Shown one piece after another: positions 34,964 through 45,895 of a DNA stretch of 64,000 nucleotides (position 1 is its first letter; each line of letters opens with the position of its first letter). Location of the stretch: contig JAWHQI010000060.1 in NCBI GenBank assembly GCA_033032865.1, positions 11,364,001-11,428,000 of the forward strand. The letters run 5' to 3'. The stretch comes from Dactylorhiza incarnata. Taxonomy: Eukaryota > Streptophyta > Magnoliopsida > Asparagales > Orchidaceae. The notes beneath the pieces are model-generated. The model worked only from the letters and a program-made list of their open reading frames with translations. It made no database searches and had not been told where the DNA came from. Both the position numbers and the translations under genes were made by a program.

Positions 34964-36473
34964 CGGCCTTCCTCCACCTGCGCCTCGGGGGGGGGGGGGG
35001 GGGGGGGGGGGGTTGCTCCCCTGCCTCCCTGGGCTGTTGGGGCTGATTGGGAATCTGGCCTTGTAAGAATCTTCCCAGGAGTCCCTGGCGGATGAGGCGC
35101 TCGATTTCGTCTTTGAGTCTGGTGCACTCCTCGGTGGTATGCCCGGTTCCCCGATGAAACTCGCAGTACCTGGACTGGTCGCCCCTTGGGTTTGGCGGGG
35201 GTATCAGGGGCATGCGGAGTTCGGGGTTGTTCTGAATGGCGTAGAGCACGTTCGTTCTGGTGGTGTTCAGCGGGGTGTAGGTCCTGGGCGGCTGCGGTCC
35301 CAGATCCCTTCGGGGGTCACGCCGACGCTCGTCGCCGCGGCGCTCCTCGCCGCGACGATCTTCTCGTTCGCGAGGGGCTTGATCTGTTCCCCTCTTCTTT
35401 CCTTGGCTTCCTTCGAACTACCGACGGTGCGCTTCGATGGCCTCATCTGCAGCTATTTGTGCTTCAACCCGAAGAACGAGGTCGGGATAGCTTGGTACGG
35501 TTTCTCTCATGAGGGTCGAGTAGAAGCCACTTGGGCGGAGTCCTCCCAAGAAAACTCCTCGCAAGAGCTCGGGGTCAACCCCTGGGATCTGCCGAGCCTC
35601 GGTAGTGAAGCGTCGGAAGAAGTCCTTGAGTGTCTCTCCGTCGTTCTGGCGGATCCATGAGAGATGGGAGGGATCCCGGACAATTCGGCGGTTGGCGATG
35701 AACTGATCCACGAACTATTGCGCCATTTCCGTGAAGTTGTTGATGGCCCCATTCCGCAGAGAATGGAACCAAGTGCGCGCTTGTCCCTTCAAGGTTGCCG
35801 GGAACACCTGGCAGAGGAGCTGATCAGGAGCGCTGTAAATCCTCATGACGGTGGTGAAGTGATTGACGTGTTCCAAAGGATCGTCCGTCCCGTCGAATGT
35901 CTCGATGCTGGGAAGCTTGAAGCCATTCGGAATTGGATGGGCTAGGACTTGAGGTGACAACGGGGAGCCCTGATGCGCGGGACGGCGAGCGAGCGCGGCG
36001 CGTCGCCCTGCTTGGGCGTACTCTTCCTCTATCATATCGCGTATTTCTTCGCGCGTAGTCCTTTCCGTTGCTCGCTCAGGGGCAGCTCTTCTGGGGTGAT
36101 GGCGACGGTGGTCAGCTTCTGGGCCTCCAGCTGGCGGGGCAAGGTGAGCGGAACTCGCCGCGTTGGAGAATCCTTCTGAAGCCTCGTCCTCCTGAACGGC
36201 TTCTTGGTTCGGGACATGATTCAGAACTGGGGGCGGTGGTGCGTTCAGAGCTGGTGGCTGAACCAGAGCTTGAGGAGCCCCGAGATTCCTCACGAGGGCC
36301 AACATATCGGCTTGGTGCTCTTCGATCCGCTGCATGCGCACCTCCAGCCCAGCTGCTGGTGCAGGCGGTGCCTGCTCCGCAGGTGGTGCATCGATAAGCG
36401 AGTGGGAGGGAGCTGGGTCGACGCGTCCCTCCGGCATTGATCCTTCGGCAGTGCGAGCACTCCTCCTTGCCAT
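34854..36473 (-). pseudogene. gag: Tat gag with internal stops and a poly-C frameshift
   Basis: The gag core is clear: FDGTDDPLEHVNHFTTVMRI, LKGQARTWFHSL, NDGETLKDFFRRFTTEARQI. A Cys/His motif typical of Tat gag (YCEFHRGTGHTTEECTRLKD) lies near 35090-35170. In-frame TAG codons occur at 35715-35717 and 35418-35420. A G26 run on the plus strand (34987-35012) is read as polyproline and puts the downstream sequence out of phase with the protease frame, which begins at about 34963. Expansion of this run probably caused the shift. A basic region of arginine-rich repeats precedes the Cys/His motif. Confidence 0.88.
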
Positions 36474-36504
36474 AGCAGTTGGTCTTCAGAGAGTTTTGGG
36501 AATG

Positions 36505-36522
36505 TTCCCACAGACGGCGCCA
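36505..36522 (-). other. Tat primer binding site
   Basis: TGGCGCCGTCTGTGGGAA on the minus strand, directly inside the 5' LTR. This class of site is usually assigned to tRNA-Arg in Tat elements (established knowledge). The same site is at 51530-51547 in plus orientation. Confidence 0.85.
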
Positions 36523-36525
36523 AAC

Positions 36526-37889
36526 TGTTGCGGAACGCTTAGGGCTCTTGGTAGACCGGTCCAATTGAACCACCTTAGCTCGTGAGCGAACTAAGCGCGC
36601 AAACAGTCAATTCGAGATTTGCTGAGTACACTGGGACTTTTTAACATGGAAAACCCGGAAAGGGTAAAAAACCACGCGACCGGGGCTGTGCCGACCAAAC
36701 TTCACTATCTTCTGGGGGTTACAACTTGGTAGGTAGAACTCGAGCGCGACAGGCCGCTACTCGTTACAACAAGAGAGAGAGAGAGCTCCGAGGGTGACAG
36801 GCCACCTCTCGGAAAAACTAAGTCTTTTTTCCCTTCTGAGAATTCTGGAGGACCGAAGTGAGAAGCTGAGTCGCCTTTCGGGAACGAAAGTGGGAAGCCG
36901 AGTCGCCTTTCGGGAACGAAAGTGAGAAGCCGAGTCGTCTTTCGGGAACGAAAGTGGGAAGCCGAGTCGCCTTTCGGGAACGAAAGTGAGAAGCCGAGTC
37001 GCCTTTTGGGAACGAAAGTGAGAAGTCGAGTCGTCTTTCGTGACGAAGGAAATCTTCAAGTCCCCGAAGGAGATCTTCAAGCGCCGAAGGAGAATTCCGC
37101 AAAAGTCTGCAAGGAGCTCTCCCGGGTCCAGAAGTCAAGGTCCCTTCAAATGAAGCCCTGGGGCTCCTTTTATAGTTTTGGCCGGGGGCAGCCCGATAAT
37201 TTCGCCGTTCGCAGTTTCCATAAATGCTCGGCGGACGAATCATATTTTCTGGTTCGGGGCACACAGATCGCTATTTTTCGTAAATGACCACCTTACCCTT
37301 CGGGCAGTTCGGGTAGTTCGGGCAGTTCGGGCAGTTCGGGCAGTTCGGGCAGTTCTGTTGGAGGCGAAAAATGCGACAGGCTGTTCCTGAAATCTGAGAA
37401 ACTGGAAAGACAAAAAGTGAGAAGGTCGGAAAGACAAAAAGCGAGAACGTCGGAAAGACAAAAAGCGAGAACGCTTATGAGCGCGCTTAGAAGCGTTCTG
37501 AGCGCGCGTGAGTGCCGAGGTGCTCCGAACGTGCCGCGGACCACAGGGATGCCTCGGGCGGACGGCGGAACGGGGGGCCGCCCCCAAGAAGGAATTGAGA
37601 TCCAACGCACCCGTCGAGAGGGCGCGAACGCGGCGGGGGCCCCCTCGAGCCCCCCTACAGAAAAAGGCGAGGGGAGGGGGCCGGACCGCACCCCACGGGC
37701 GGTGCGGCCGAGTCGCACCCCCGGGGGGCGGCTTGGCCGCACCCCCCCCCCCCCCCCCCAAGGGTCGTGCGGCTTGGCCGCACCCCTTGGGGGGTGCGGC
37801 TGGGCCGCACCCCCTTGGGGAGTGGGGCTGGGCCCCACCTCCCAAGGGGGGTGCGGTCGGGGCGCGAGCGGGTCGCCCCCCCCCCCCCC

Positions 37890-37932
<43 letters not shown>

Positions 37933-38080
37933 CGACGGGGGGTGTTGCCTGTGCGCTCCCGTGCGCGCGGTAGCGCTCGTACCTGCGGCTTGCGTGCTTT
38001 GACCGGTTTGTGCGTGCTTTGACCCCTCTTCGGCGGGGCTTCCTTTAGACGCAGCCCGAGGCCTTTACGGGTGTATAACA
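36526..38080 (-). repeat. 5' LTR of the Tat element
   Basis: Collinear with 28560-30008. It differs mainly in repeat copy number: a shorter GA run, five instead of six full 32-bp units, six instead of four TTCGGGCAG units, a longer C-run (C41 at 37891-37931) and an extra palindromic GGTGCGGC/GCCGCACC minisatellite (37690-37870). The TATA box is at 37166-37174. Confidence 0.92.
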
Positions 38081-38141
38081 TGCGCGCTTCACAGAAGAAC
38101 ACCATCCACAACAGTAGCCCAAGAAGAAGAAACTGAGCCAT
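38081..38141 (-). pseudogene. phytocyanin pseudogene, signal-peptide fragment
   Basis: From 38141 the minus strand reads MAQFLLLGLLLWMVFFCEAR, a plausible secretory signal ending in an Ala-x-Ala-like CEA. It ends at the Tat insertion, whose 5-bp duplication is shared. Joining it across the element gives CEARI*FLRWGTNE, followed by the phytocyanin domain at 28559. In ENODL proteins the signal ends with a similar EAR, so this is the expected N-terminus. A stop right after the junction suggests decay before or after insertion. Confidence 0.65.
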
Positions 38142-38640
38142 GAGAGAAAGCAGAACGATGTATGTCTTCTCGCCATATTACTTAATTGTACTGCCGGAGA
38201 AATACACACAAGAAAGAAGAACGGAAAACAAAATGATTTGCCAGTAACAAATTGGTCTGCACTTAAAATATGTCTGCGCATAACCAAAATAAGTTTACAC
38301 ATAACAATAGCCTAACTTTAATACCCAACTCTCCTTTCCTCCACATTATTTTCCTCTCCCACTATATTATTGGGATCATTATATTTTTACTCAAGATCAA
38401 ATTAATAGATAAAATATTGTAGAAAAGTTCATTTTATTTTTCGAAATGCACTTAAATTTACATAACATGTTTATGAGACATTTAAATTTTGTTAAGTACA
38501 GGTCAAAATAATAATAAAACGCATTAAGTTTAATTTTTATATCCCTTATACTAATAATTTATATCTTATTAATTAATACTATATAAATTAACTAGCATGA
38601 ATGCACAATGAAAATGTTTTGCAACAAGAAATAAAATAGG
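38142..38640. other. AT-rich flank, no gene seen
   Basis: Sequence upstream of the phytocyanin signal peptide; it could include its old promoter. No clear elements were found. Confidence 0.4.
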
Positions 38641-39155
38641 ACCTTCTTCGCCTATCGGCTCACCTCCTTCGGACCTAGCGGCCTCACTGACTAAAGTCCC
38701 GTTCGCCTATCGGCTCACTCTTCGTCGCTATCGCGACCACGCTAGTTCGCCTTTCTATACCCAGAGCCGGGGATTAAGAAAAGCTTTCGGGCCCTTCAGA
38801 GACTTTCGTCCTCTTCATCGCTATCGCGACTCACCTACTACGTACCCTTTGGCCCCTCTGGGACTGAAAGTACGAAGTCGCTCGCCTTAACCTATGTAGC
38901 TCCGTCATCGCAAGCTTCGTCATGCTTTTCGAAATGGTACTAACGGGTTTGATGCCTCGGGTCCTACGAACAGCCGACTCCTCTCTTCAGATCCAACGTC
39001 CAAAGGTCCCGATGAAAGGGACGAATGAATTCAATAGATTTAGAAGCTTGAAATCAATAGACGCTTCTATTGATGTACAATAATCGATTAAGAAAGTGAT
39101 CTTGATAGAAAGTCCGAATAAGAAGAATAAGCGATTGAGTACTATCTGTCCCGCG
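38641..39155. other. possible organelle-derived insertion
   Basis: Base composition changes abruptly to a balanced sequence with repeated TCGCCTATCGGCTCAC and ATCGCTATCGCGAC motifs, a style seen in plant mitochondrial DNA. No gene was recognised. The origin is a guess from composition and style. Confidence 0.3.
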
Positions 39156-39494
39156 AGAAGTCCCAAATTTTTACTTACTTTTTGATTTGAGTCACAAACC
39201 TTTAATTTTGAAGATTTCAGTCCCTTTCATTTTCCTACTTTTGATCTAAGTCCCAAAAAATCATATACGTTAACTCTCTCAGTTACCTAAACCTAAATTC
39301 CCGTCCTCCTCGCTGGTTCTTCGCATGGCCGGAAAAAAACCCCATCGCGAGCGGCAACATCCTTTGCGAGCTCACCAGCAGCGGCGATCGAGTAGGAGAT
39401 TCCACCGGCGACTTCATTCTCAGGGTTTTAAGGTACTCTATCCTTTCTCCTCTGTTTAGAGCATGACTCAAGGATTAGGGCTAGAAAATGCATA

Positions 39495-41382
39495 CAGATT
39501 GATAGGGGCTCATATCCAGGGATCGAATTTATAAGAAGCCTCGGCGAAAATTATTTACAAAAGGCAACAAATATTTCCAAAGACGACGATTATTTTCAAA
39601 AGCGGAGTTGACTTCCAAAATCGCTCCTCCGTCAATTTGGCGGAAAAAATAAACAAACGAGGCCGCGGCGAGCGCAACGGCGGCTCCCCCTCCCGTCGCG
39701 GGAACGATCCCCGCAACCGCGCCCGAGCCGCGCGCCCTGGAGAGCAGTCGGGCCGCGCCCCCTTCGGGGTGCGGCCAAGCCGCACCCCACGCAGGGTGCG
39801 GCCTCGGCCGCACCCCCTTGGGGTGTGGCTTGCGGGGTGCGGCCTTGGCCACACCCAAGGGGGGCGCGGCCAACCCGCGCCCCGCGCGGGGTGCGGCCTT
39901 GGCCGCACCCCCCTTGGGTGCGGCCTTGGCCGCACCCCCCTTGGGTGCGGCCTTGGCCGCACCCCCTTGGGGCGCGGCCGGGCCGTACCCCCTCGGGATA
40001 CGGCCGCTCCGCCCTCCCTTGAGGCGCGGTCGCCTACCCCTCTCTCTTTCTCGGCAGGGGGGCTTGCGAGGAGCCCCCCCGGGCGTGCTTTTCATCAGAG
40101 GCGTCAGACCCCGATTTCTCTTTAAAGGCGCAGCTTTCCATCCCGCCATCCGCCCAGAGCGCTTTGCAGCCTGACCAGGACGCCACCACGATTCGTTACG
40201 CGCTCGGAGCGCTTCAGCGCTAGCACGCGCTCAGAACGCTTCTGAGCGCAGTCAGGGAGCATTCTCACTTTTTATCTTTCAGACTTCTCACTTTTTTTCT
40301 TTCCGACCTTCTCACTTTTTGTCTTTCTGGTCGTCTCACTTTTTGTCTTTCCGACTTTCTCACATTTTGTCTTTCCAGTTTCTCAGATTTCAGGAACAAC
40401 CTGTCGCCTTTTTCGCCTCCAACAGAACTGCCCGAACTGCCCGAAGGGTAGGATGGTCATTTATGAAAAATGGCGATCTGTGTGCCCCGAACCGGAAAAT
40501 ATGATTCGTCCACCGAGCATTTATGGAAACTGCAAACGGCGAAATTACCGGACTGCCCTCGGCCAAAGCTATAAAAGGAGCCCCAGGGCTTCATTTGGAG
40601 GGACCTTGACTTCTGGACCCGGGAGAGCTCCTTGCAGACTTTTGCGGAATTCTCCTTCGGCGCTTGAAGATCTCCTTCATGGACTTGAAGATTTTCTTCG
40701 TCACGAAGGGCGACTCAGCTTCTCGCTTCCGTCCAGGAAAGGCGACTCAGCTTCTCACTTCCGTCCAGGAAAGGCGACTCAGCTTCTCGCTTTCGTTTCG
40801 GAAAGGCGACTCAGCTTCTCGCTTTCGTTCCGGAAAGGCGACTCAGCTTCTCACTTTTGTTCCAGAAAGGTGACTCAGCTTCTCGCTTTCGTTCCCGAAA
40901 GGCGACTCAGCTTCTCGCTTTCGTTCCAGAAAGGCGACTCAGCTTCTCACTTTCGTTCCGGAAAGGCGACTCAGCTTCTCGCTTTCGTTCCCGAAAGGCG
41001 ACTCAGCTTCTCGCTTTCGTTCCCGAAAGGCGACTCGGCTTCTCACTTTGGTCCTCCAGAATTCTCAGAAGGGAAAAGTACTTAGTTTTTCCGAGAGGTG
41101 GCCTGTCACCCTCGGAGCTCTCTCTCCCTCTTGTTGTAACGAGTAGCGGCCTGTCGCGCTCGAGTTCTACCTACTAAGTTGTAACCCCCAGAAGATAGTG
41201 AAGTTTGGTCGTCACAGCTCCGGCCGCGTGGTTTTTTACCCTTTCCGGGTTTTCCACGTTAAAAAGTCCCAGTGTACTCAGCAAATCTCGAATTGACTGT
41301 TTGCGCGCTTAGACCGCTCAAGAGCTAAGGTGATTCAATTGGACCGATCTACCAAGAGCCCTAAGCATTCCGCAACACAGAT
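39495..41382 (+). repeat. solo Tat-type LTR with CAGAT duplication
   Basis: The unit 39500-41377 begins TGATAGGGG and ends ATTCCGCAACA, the reverse complement of the start of the Tat LTRs at 28560 and 36526. CAGAT flanks both sides (39495-39499, 41378-41382) and no internal element sequence is present, so it is a solo LTR formed by LTR-LTR recombination. It has a U3 GC minisatellite (39750-40010), TATAAAAGG (40570-40578) and ten 32-bp repeat units (40705-41040). Confidence 0.88.
40705..41045. repeat. ten-copy 32-bp tandem repeat in the solo LTR
   Basis: Units of the form GGCGACTCAGCTTCTCGC followed by TTTCGTTCCGGAAA. The reverse complement is the 5-6 copy array in the Tat LTRs (28915-29115, 36855-37040). 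Confidence 0.92.
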
Positions 41383-42090
41383 ATAAAACGGTAACTTTTC
41401 GATGCATAATCCCCGACATAGCTGAGAAGGTACGTGAAGGCGCTGGTGCCATCCGTTCATCAGTCCAGCTGGGCTCTACCCATGAACAATGGTTCACTTC
41501 AGCTTGGGTCGTTATCTTACATGCTATGTAAATGGTTGTTTTCTCCCGAGTTTCTGTGTTATAGGAAGAGTTATTGTATCTATATGGTTTAAGGGAATGT
41601 GGTCATTATTTACCTAAGAAATAGGTAAGTATTGGAATGTGCTTGTCAATGGCTGCCAAATTCATATATCTTTTTGATTTGGATACTAATTAGAATATGC
41701 TTGTCCCCGGCGATTTAGTACTGCATTACTAATTTTGTCTACCCATCTAATTTGTGTATTTACAAAGCCCTTGTGTATGCCCAATCTTTTCAAGTTTTGT
41801 CATATATACATCAATCTTTTAACATTCTTATATTCATTTTACTTTTTTCAAGGTAATTAAAAATGTATGTTGCTACTTTTTTTGTTCTATGAGTCTATTT
41901 GTTTAATGTAGCATATAAAGGTACAAATCAATCCCTGATTTAAGGCCCCACTTGAGAATGCTACCAAAAAGTTAATGAAAGTTATCTTTTGGGACTTAAA
42001 TAAAAAGTAGGAGAAAGATAGGTACTGAAATCTTCAAAATTAAAAGTTTAGGACTGAAATAAAATAGTAGGTACATATTTGAGACTGAAA

Positions 42091-43091
42091 ATAAGTATTT
42101 TGCCAAGAAAATATTATGCAAACTTATTCTAGTAGGTTGCAGCAAGAAGATGCAAATTAAAACTCAACATTTTCTTTAATTACAACACTCTCAACTCCGC
42201 TTGTTTTCCAAAAAATGCGAACTTAATTTTTTGCCCGTTTGAATAGCCTCAATTTGGAACCGTCGATCGTCCAACATGCATTTAGAAACATTGATTTACC
42301 TTCATCTCTAATCGCTCACACATACAAACCCGAAACCAAAATAATTTTGTTGAATTTTTGCTCTCCAAAAGATATCAATTTATACATGGATAGATACAAA
42401 TTAACATGTATAAATTATTTAAATGCTAAAAGGATAACTATTTTATTATGTATAGAAAATGATGTAATCCTAGTGTTTGTTCTTTTTTTGCGTGAAAGAG
42501 TAGTATTCTCGTTCGAACAATTATTGTGTCGTGATTGCGCAGCGATAAGACGACAAATTTTGAAGGTTGAAAGAAAGACTTTTATTGGAGGCCATACCAC
42601 TAACTCAAGAAGTGCATAGTAACTCCTCAAAACCAAAATCTCAATGGTTTATCAAAGCATGTAAAGTGAACCAGCCGAGAAGCTCGTGTTCTCGAAATAT
42701 ACAGAATGATTTATCCCATATAGGAATCGAGGCTCCGGGCTAACCAGGATTGTGAATGACACCCTGCTTTCTCAGAGCTCATACGCACTATGAATCGTCT
42801 CGCGAAAGAAATGAGATTTTGAGCTATAAGAGCACTTATTTACGAGCTTCGAACCGTCAACCTTCTATAGGCCAATTTTTCGAGCGGGGAGCGCCAAAAT
42901 TTACGTAGAATTAATTACTTTTGTGCCTTGATTTCGGCTGTTTGTGCGGGCGTTTTTTCTTAATTACATTTTCAGGAAACACAAACTCTAATTTTTAACT
43001 GTTTGAATAGCCTTAATTAAGAACCTCCAATTCCCCCAAAACGTCATTTTATGTCTCATTCCCGACCGTGGGTATGAACTCCATTCAGGAA
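42091..43091. other. intergenic DNA, no supported gene
   Basis: Short open frames without recognisable domains. A GTTTGAATAGCCT...AATT...GAACC motif occurs twice, near 42237 and 42991. No RNA gene was seen. Confidence 0.4.
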
Positions 43092-43252
43092 TAACGCGGT
43101 GGTTATGAACCGTTGTTCATGTACGCACTACTTCACCTGAGGAACTTCATCCATTTTTTTGTTCTTAGTGACGGTTATAACCATTGTTCTACCAAACATA
43201 TATTTTACGATGGTGTGGTTTTTATCCGAACTCAACGGAGTAAAAATGCCAC
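43092..43252. mobile_element. inverted, truncated MITE copy
   Basis: The inverse of the family at 43852-44081: GGTTATGAACCGTTGTTCATG ... CTTCATCCA ... CAACGGAGTAAAAATGCC. Both termini are degraded. Confidence 0.5.
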
Positions 43253-43851
43253 AGTCTTCATCTCCAACAGCTCTATCTCCACCCGCCGCCACTCTCCCAA
43301 ACAGACCTTCATCGCTCGATCACAAATTTTGCTTGGATGGATGGCATTGCTACAATTGCTAAAATTCAAAAAAACTGGCGGTTGTAGTGGGCTAGACAGC
43401 GGTGGCTTTGCCCCGGTGAAGAGAAATCAAAATTATCAAATTGAGCCTGAATATTTCACGAAAGCTTCGTATCGTCTATACAAAGAAGATTGGGATGACA
43501 ATTAATCCATCAAATCTTCTTGCCCCATCAATTAGGGATGAAGATCATTTCCACTTGAGACTCCTTCATTTGGTCCATTTCACAGTGAGGATGGATTCTT
43601 ATTTATCTAAATGTTCAAATTTTTTTGATTATGTGAAAAATAAAAAAAGATGAAATTACTTAACCCGTCGGATGAAAGAAGAATCAATCTGAGCCGTTAA
43701 ATGGATAGTATTTATTTGGCTCAAACGGAGAGGATCCTAATTCATCAATTGGTCTCTGAGGGTGAATTGGATACTTCATGCTCTTTTCTTCTTTTGAAGA
43801 TGAGAAATTTGACGGATTCAATCAACATATTGTATAATGTGCACGACATAG
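43253..43851. other. intergenic DNA, no supported gene
   Basis: A proline/serine-rich short frame (43159-43362) is not convincing. A GGAGAGGATCC motif (43729) resembles one at 19888. Confidence 0.35.
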
Positions 43852-44084
43852 GCTCCATTTGGCACAGTTTATTTTTGCTCCGATGAGTTTGGACAAAAAC
43901 GTCAGCGTCATAGAATGCATGTTTTTCATGACAACGATTATGACCGTATCACAAAAGAAAACTAGCTTTGAACATAAAAGTGGATGAAGTTTTATAAGTG
44001 AGGTTGGGCGTTCATGAACGACGACGGTTCATAACCACCGTGTTCGTGACCGCCACCGCCGTGTCAAACGAAGCCATAGTGGCT
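43849..44084. mobile_element. full-length MITE, Tourist-like
   Basis: The ends GGCTCCATTTGGCACAG and (inverted) GGCTTCGTTTGACACGG bound about 43852-44081. ATA flanks both sides, consistent with a 3-bp duplication. This is the best-preserved copy of the family found at 19428, 21660, 22091 and 43092. Confidence 0.65.
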
Positions 44085-44704
44085 CATGAAAATTATGATC
44101 ATCAATTATACAATTGCATGTATTTATTTTAATTTAATCATATAATATTATTATGATAATGTGTATATATTAGCTTGAAATGTAATCTACTTATCATGAG
44201 TTATGATGTGCACCCGTAGATTTATAGACACTTTCGGGGTGCGTTTATAGGAGGCTTCACTAAGGAAAGGTGGAGTTAGTGGAGTCAAAGTCAAGCCCAT
44301 GGTCATGGGAGTGGAGGAATCTGTCGGCGCACAATTCACGATTTACCAGCACCAGACACAGTCAAGGCTGCACCCCACTATTATGGTGCGGTTAGTGTAA
44401 GACCCCAATTTTTTTTTTGCAAAAACCACCGGGTCTTAGGCCCAGAACCGCCGTTATGCGGTGACACCTTCACTCGGGAAGATCGCCACCACAAAACGCC
44501 GATTCTGCCGGCCAACTCGATCACGAAGAAAAGTACAATAAAGAGAAGACAAGTCCACAGAATCACATGAATTATAAACCTTAAAGGTAAATGTCCACAT
44601 ATATTAACTGAATAAAGATAAGATAACAAGGGTTACAAAATAAAAGGGGCTCTTGCCCTGTACAACATTTCCTCACTACAAAAATCACTCGCGGAAGCTA
44701 ACTC

Positions 44705-45046
44705 CTAAGCAAAACTAAAGCTAATCGTCACCGACACTGAAACTGGAGCACTCTGACCTGACTGACCCATCCCTGCAGACTCCGGGCTCCAATGGTGCTG
44801 CAACACTGGATGCTTCTTCTCTTTTGACCTGCGGTTGCCGCCTCGCAATCCACGTCTACGCCTTCGCCGTCGGTCTCCTGATCGCTGTGCCGGAGGGGTT
44901 CCACTCATCATGGGACATCTGACCCGTGTATGTCCTGGCTGGTGACAATGGTAGCATGGCCGTGGGATCCACCACGTCGGATCCTGCTGTACCTGTTCCT
45001 TGAAGGGTGCTGCATCTCCTCGAACTCCTAAAATGATAAGGTCCAC
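44705..45046 (-). CDS. short frame with one CCHC knuckle
   Basis: The 113-codon frame includes WWIPRPCYHCHQPGHTRVRC, a canonical CCHC gag knuckle, followed by an arginine-rich stretch (GDRRRRRRRGLRGG) and a serine-rich end. The basic and knuckle combination suggests a gag C-terminus. No start context, capsid domain or pol follows, so it is a fragment or a captured gag exon inside the 5.84-kb unit. The first residue listed is not a supported start. Confidence 0.5.
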   Translation of the reverse strand: MDLIILGVRGDAAPFKEQVQQDPTWWIPRPCYHCHQPGHTRVRCPMMSGTPPAQRSGDRRRRRRRGLRGGNRRSKEKKHPVLQHHWSPESAGMGQSGQSAPVSVSVTISFSFA

Positions 45047-45774
45047 CGACCGTCAGTCAAAATGACTCAGCCAATTCCCCACCCCTCCCCCAATGGCTCC
45101 TAGGCACCGTGCGGGAGGATGAAGCGGAGGACAGCAAGGGGTAAAAACAAGAGCAGGTGACGGCGGAACTAGAGCTACACAGGTGTATACATATATATGA
45201 AGCATGGTAACTAGTATATAAAGAACAGTAAGCAGCAAGTAAAGTAATATAAAAGTAACCATTGATTTATAGGAATGCCCATACAAACCTATAGACCAAG
45301 GGGTCGTTTAGCAGGGCCTACCGTATAAGAAGTCCCATAACCGACTTATACGTTAGGGGTAGGTTGAATGCAATGTTTATGCTATGACATGCAGGTATGC
45401 TGTTATGCTATGATCATACAAGTGCAACTCACACACCACGACTCTATGCGCATAGACCTTTAGTTCCCCCTTTTTGGAGCGAGCTAGACTCCCAGGATAC
45501 TCCCGTAGTGGCAAACGAAAGCGGTGGGTTGGGCCCCGCCCACCTCTAGGTTGGCATTCACACTACCCAACCTAGACCTATTGTACGCCTCCACTATACC
45601 CGCGGAGCGTCTGCGTACTCTTGCTGACTGGACCGCCAGACTATCAAGGCTAAGTGTAAAACCACACTTGCCGAGTCAACGTATTGACGTCGGTGTGAAC
45701 GACCGTCCAATACCGAAGACCCACCACCTTCAGTGCACATGCAACATGTTCTACTTTCTATCTCTGAGCCATGA

Positions 45775-45895
45775 GTTCCCCGGGCTAACCCGCCCGCCAT
45801 CAATAACCTTCCGAGCCAAAAGCTCCCCGGGCTAACCTGCCCGTCATCAATAACCTTCCGAGCCAAAAGCTCCCCAGACTAACTAGTCTGCTGCA
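45775..45895. repeat. two-copy 47-bp tandem repeat
   Basis: CCCCGGGCTAACC...CATCAATAACCTTCCGAGCC occurs twice, followed by a degenerate third start. Confidence 0.8.

Larger units (their letters stand above)
28560..38080 (-). mobile_element. complete Ty3/gypsy Tat-lineage retrotransposon
   Basis: The element (9521 bp) has two LTRs, a TGGCGCCGTCTGTGGGAA primer site, gag, protease, RT, RNase H, a second archaeal-type RNase H and integrase, all on the minus strand. The dual RNase H and this primer site mark the Tat lineage (established knowledge). TGCGC duplications flank it. The coding region carries at least four in-frame stops and three frameshifts, so it is not autonomous. It inserted into a phytocyanin gene or pseudogene between the signal peptide and the copper-binding domain. 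Confidence 0.93.
39158..42090. mobile_element. long-TIR DNA element (MULE-like) carrying a solo LTR
   Basis: The left end (39158-39290) and the reverse complement of the right end (about 41955-42090) share an inverted repeat of about 130 bp, including TTAATTTTGAAGATTTCAGT. Without the inserted solo LTR the element is about 1.05 kb. The left interior (39290-39490) is GC-rich with short open frames and could be captured sequence. No transposase was seen. Confidence 0.65.

Noticed and set aside
37240..38141. 201-282 residue frames in the Tat 5' LTR
   Set aside because: Same LTR composition artefact. Only the signal-peptide segment at 38081-38141, outside the LTR, was kept.
39529..40174. Frames of 118-206 residues rich in Gly, Arg and Pro
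   Set aside because: They are readings of the U3 palindromic minisatellite in the solo LTR.
43113..43505. 130-residue frame
   Set aside because: Overlaps a MITE copy and shows no recognisable domain.
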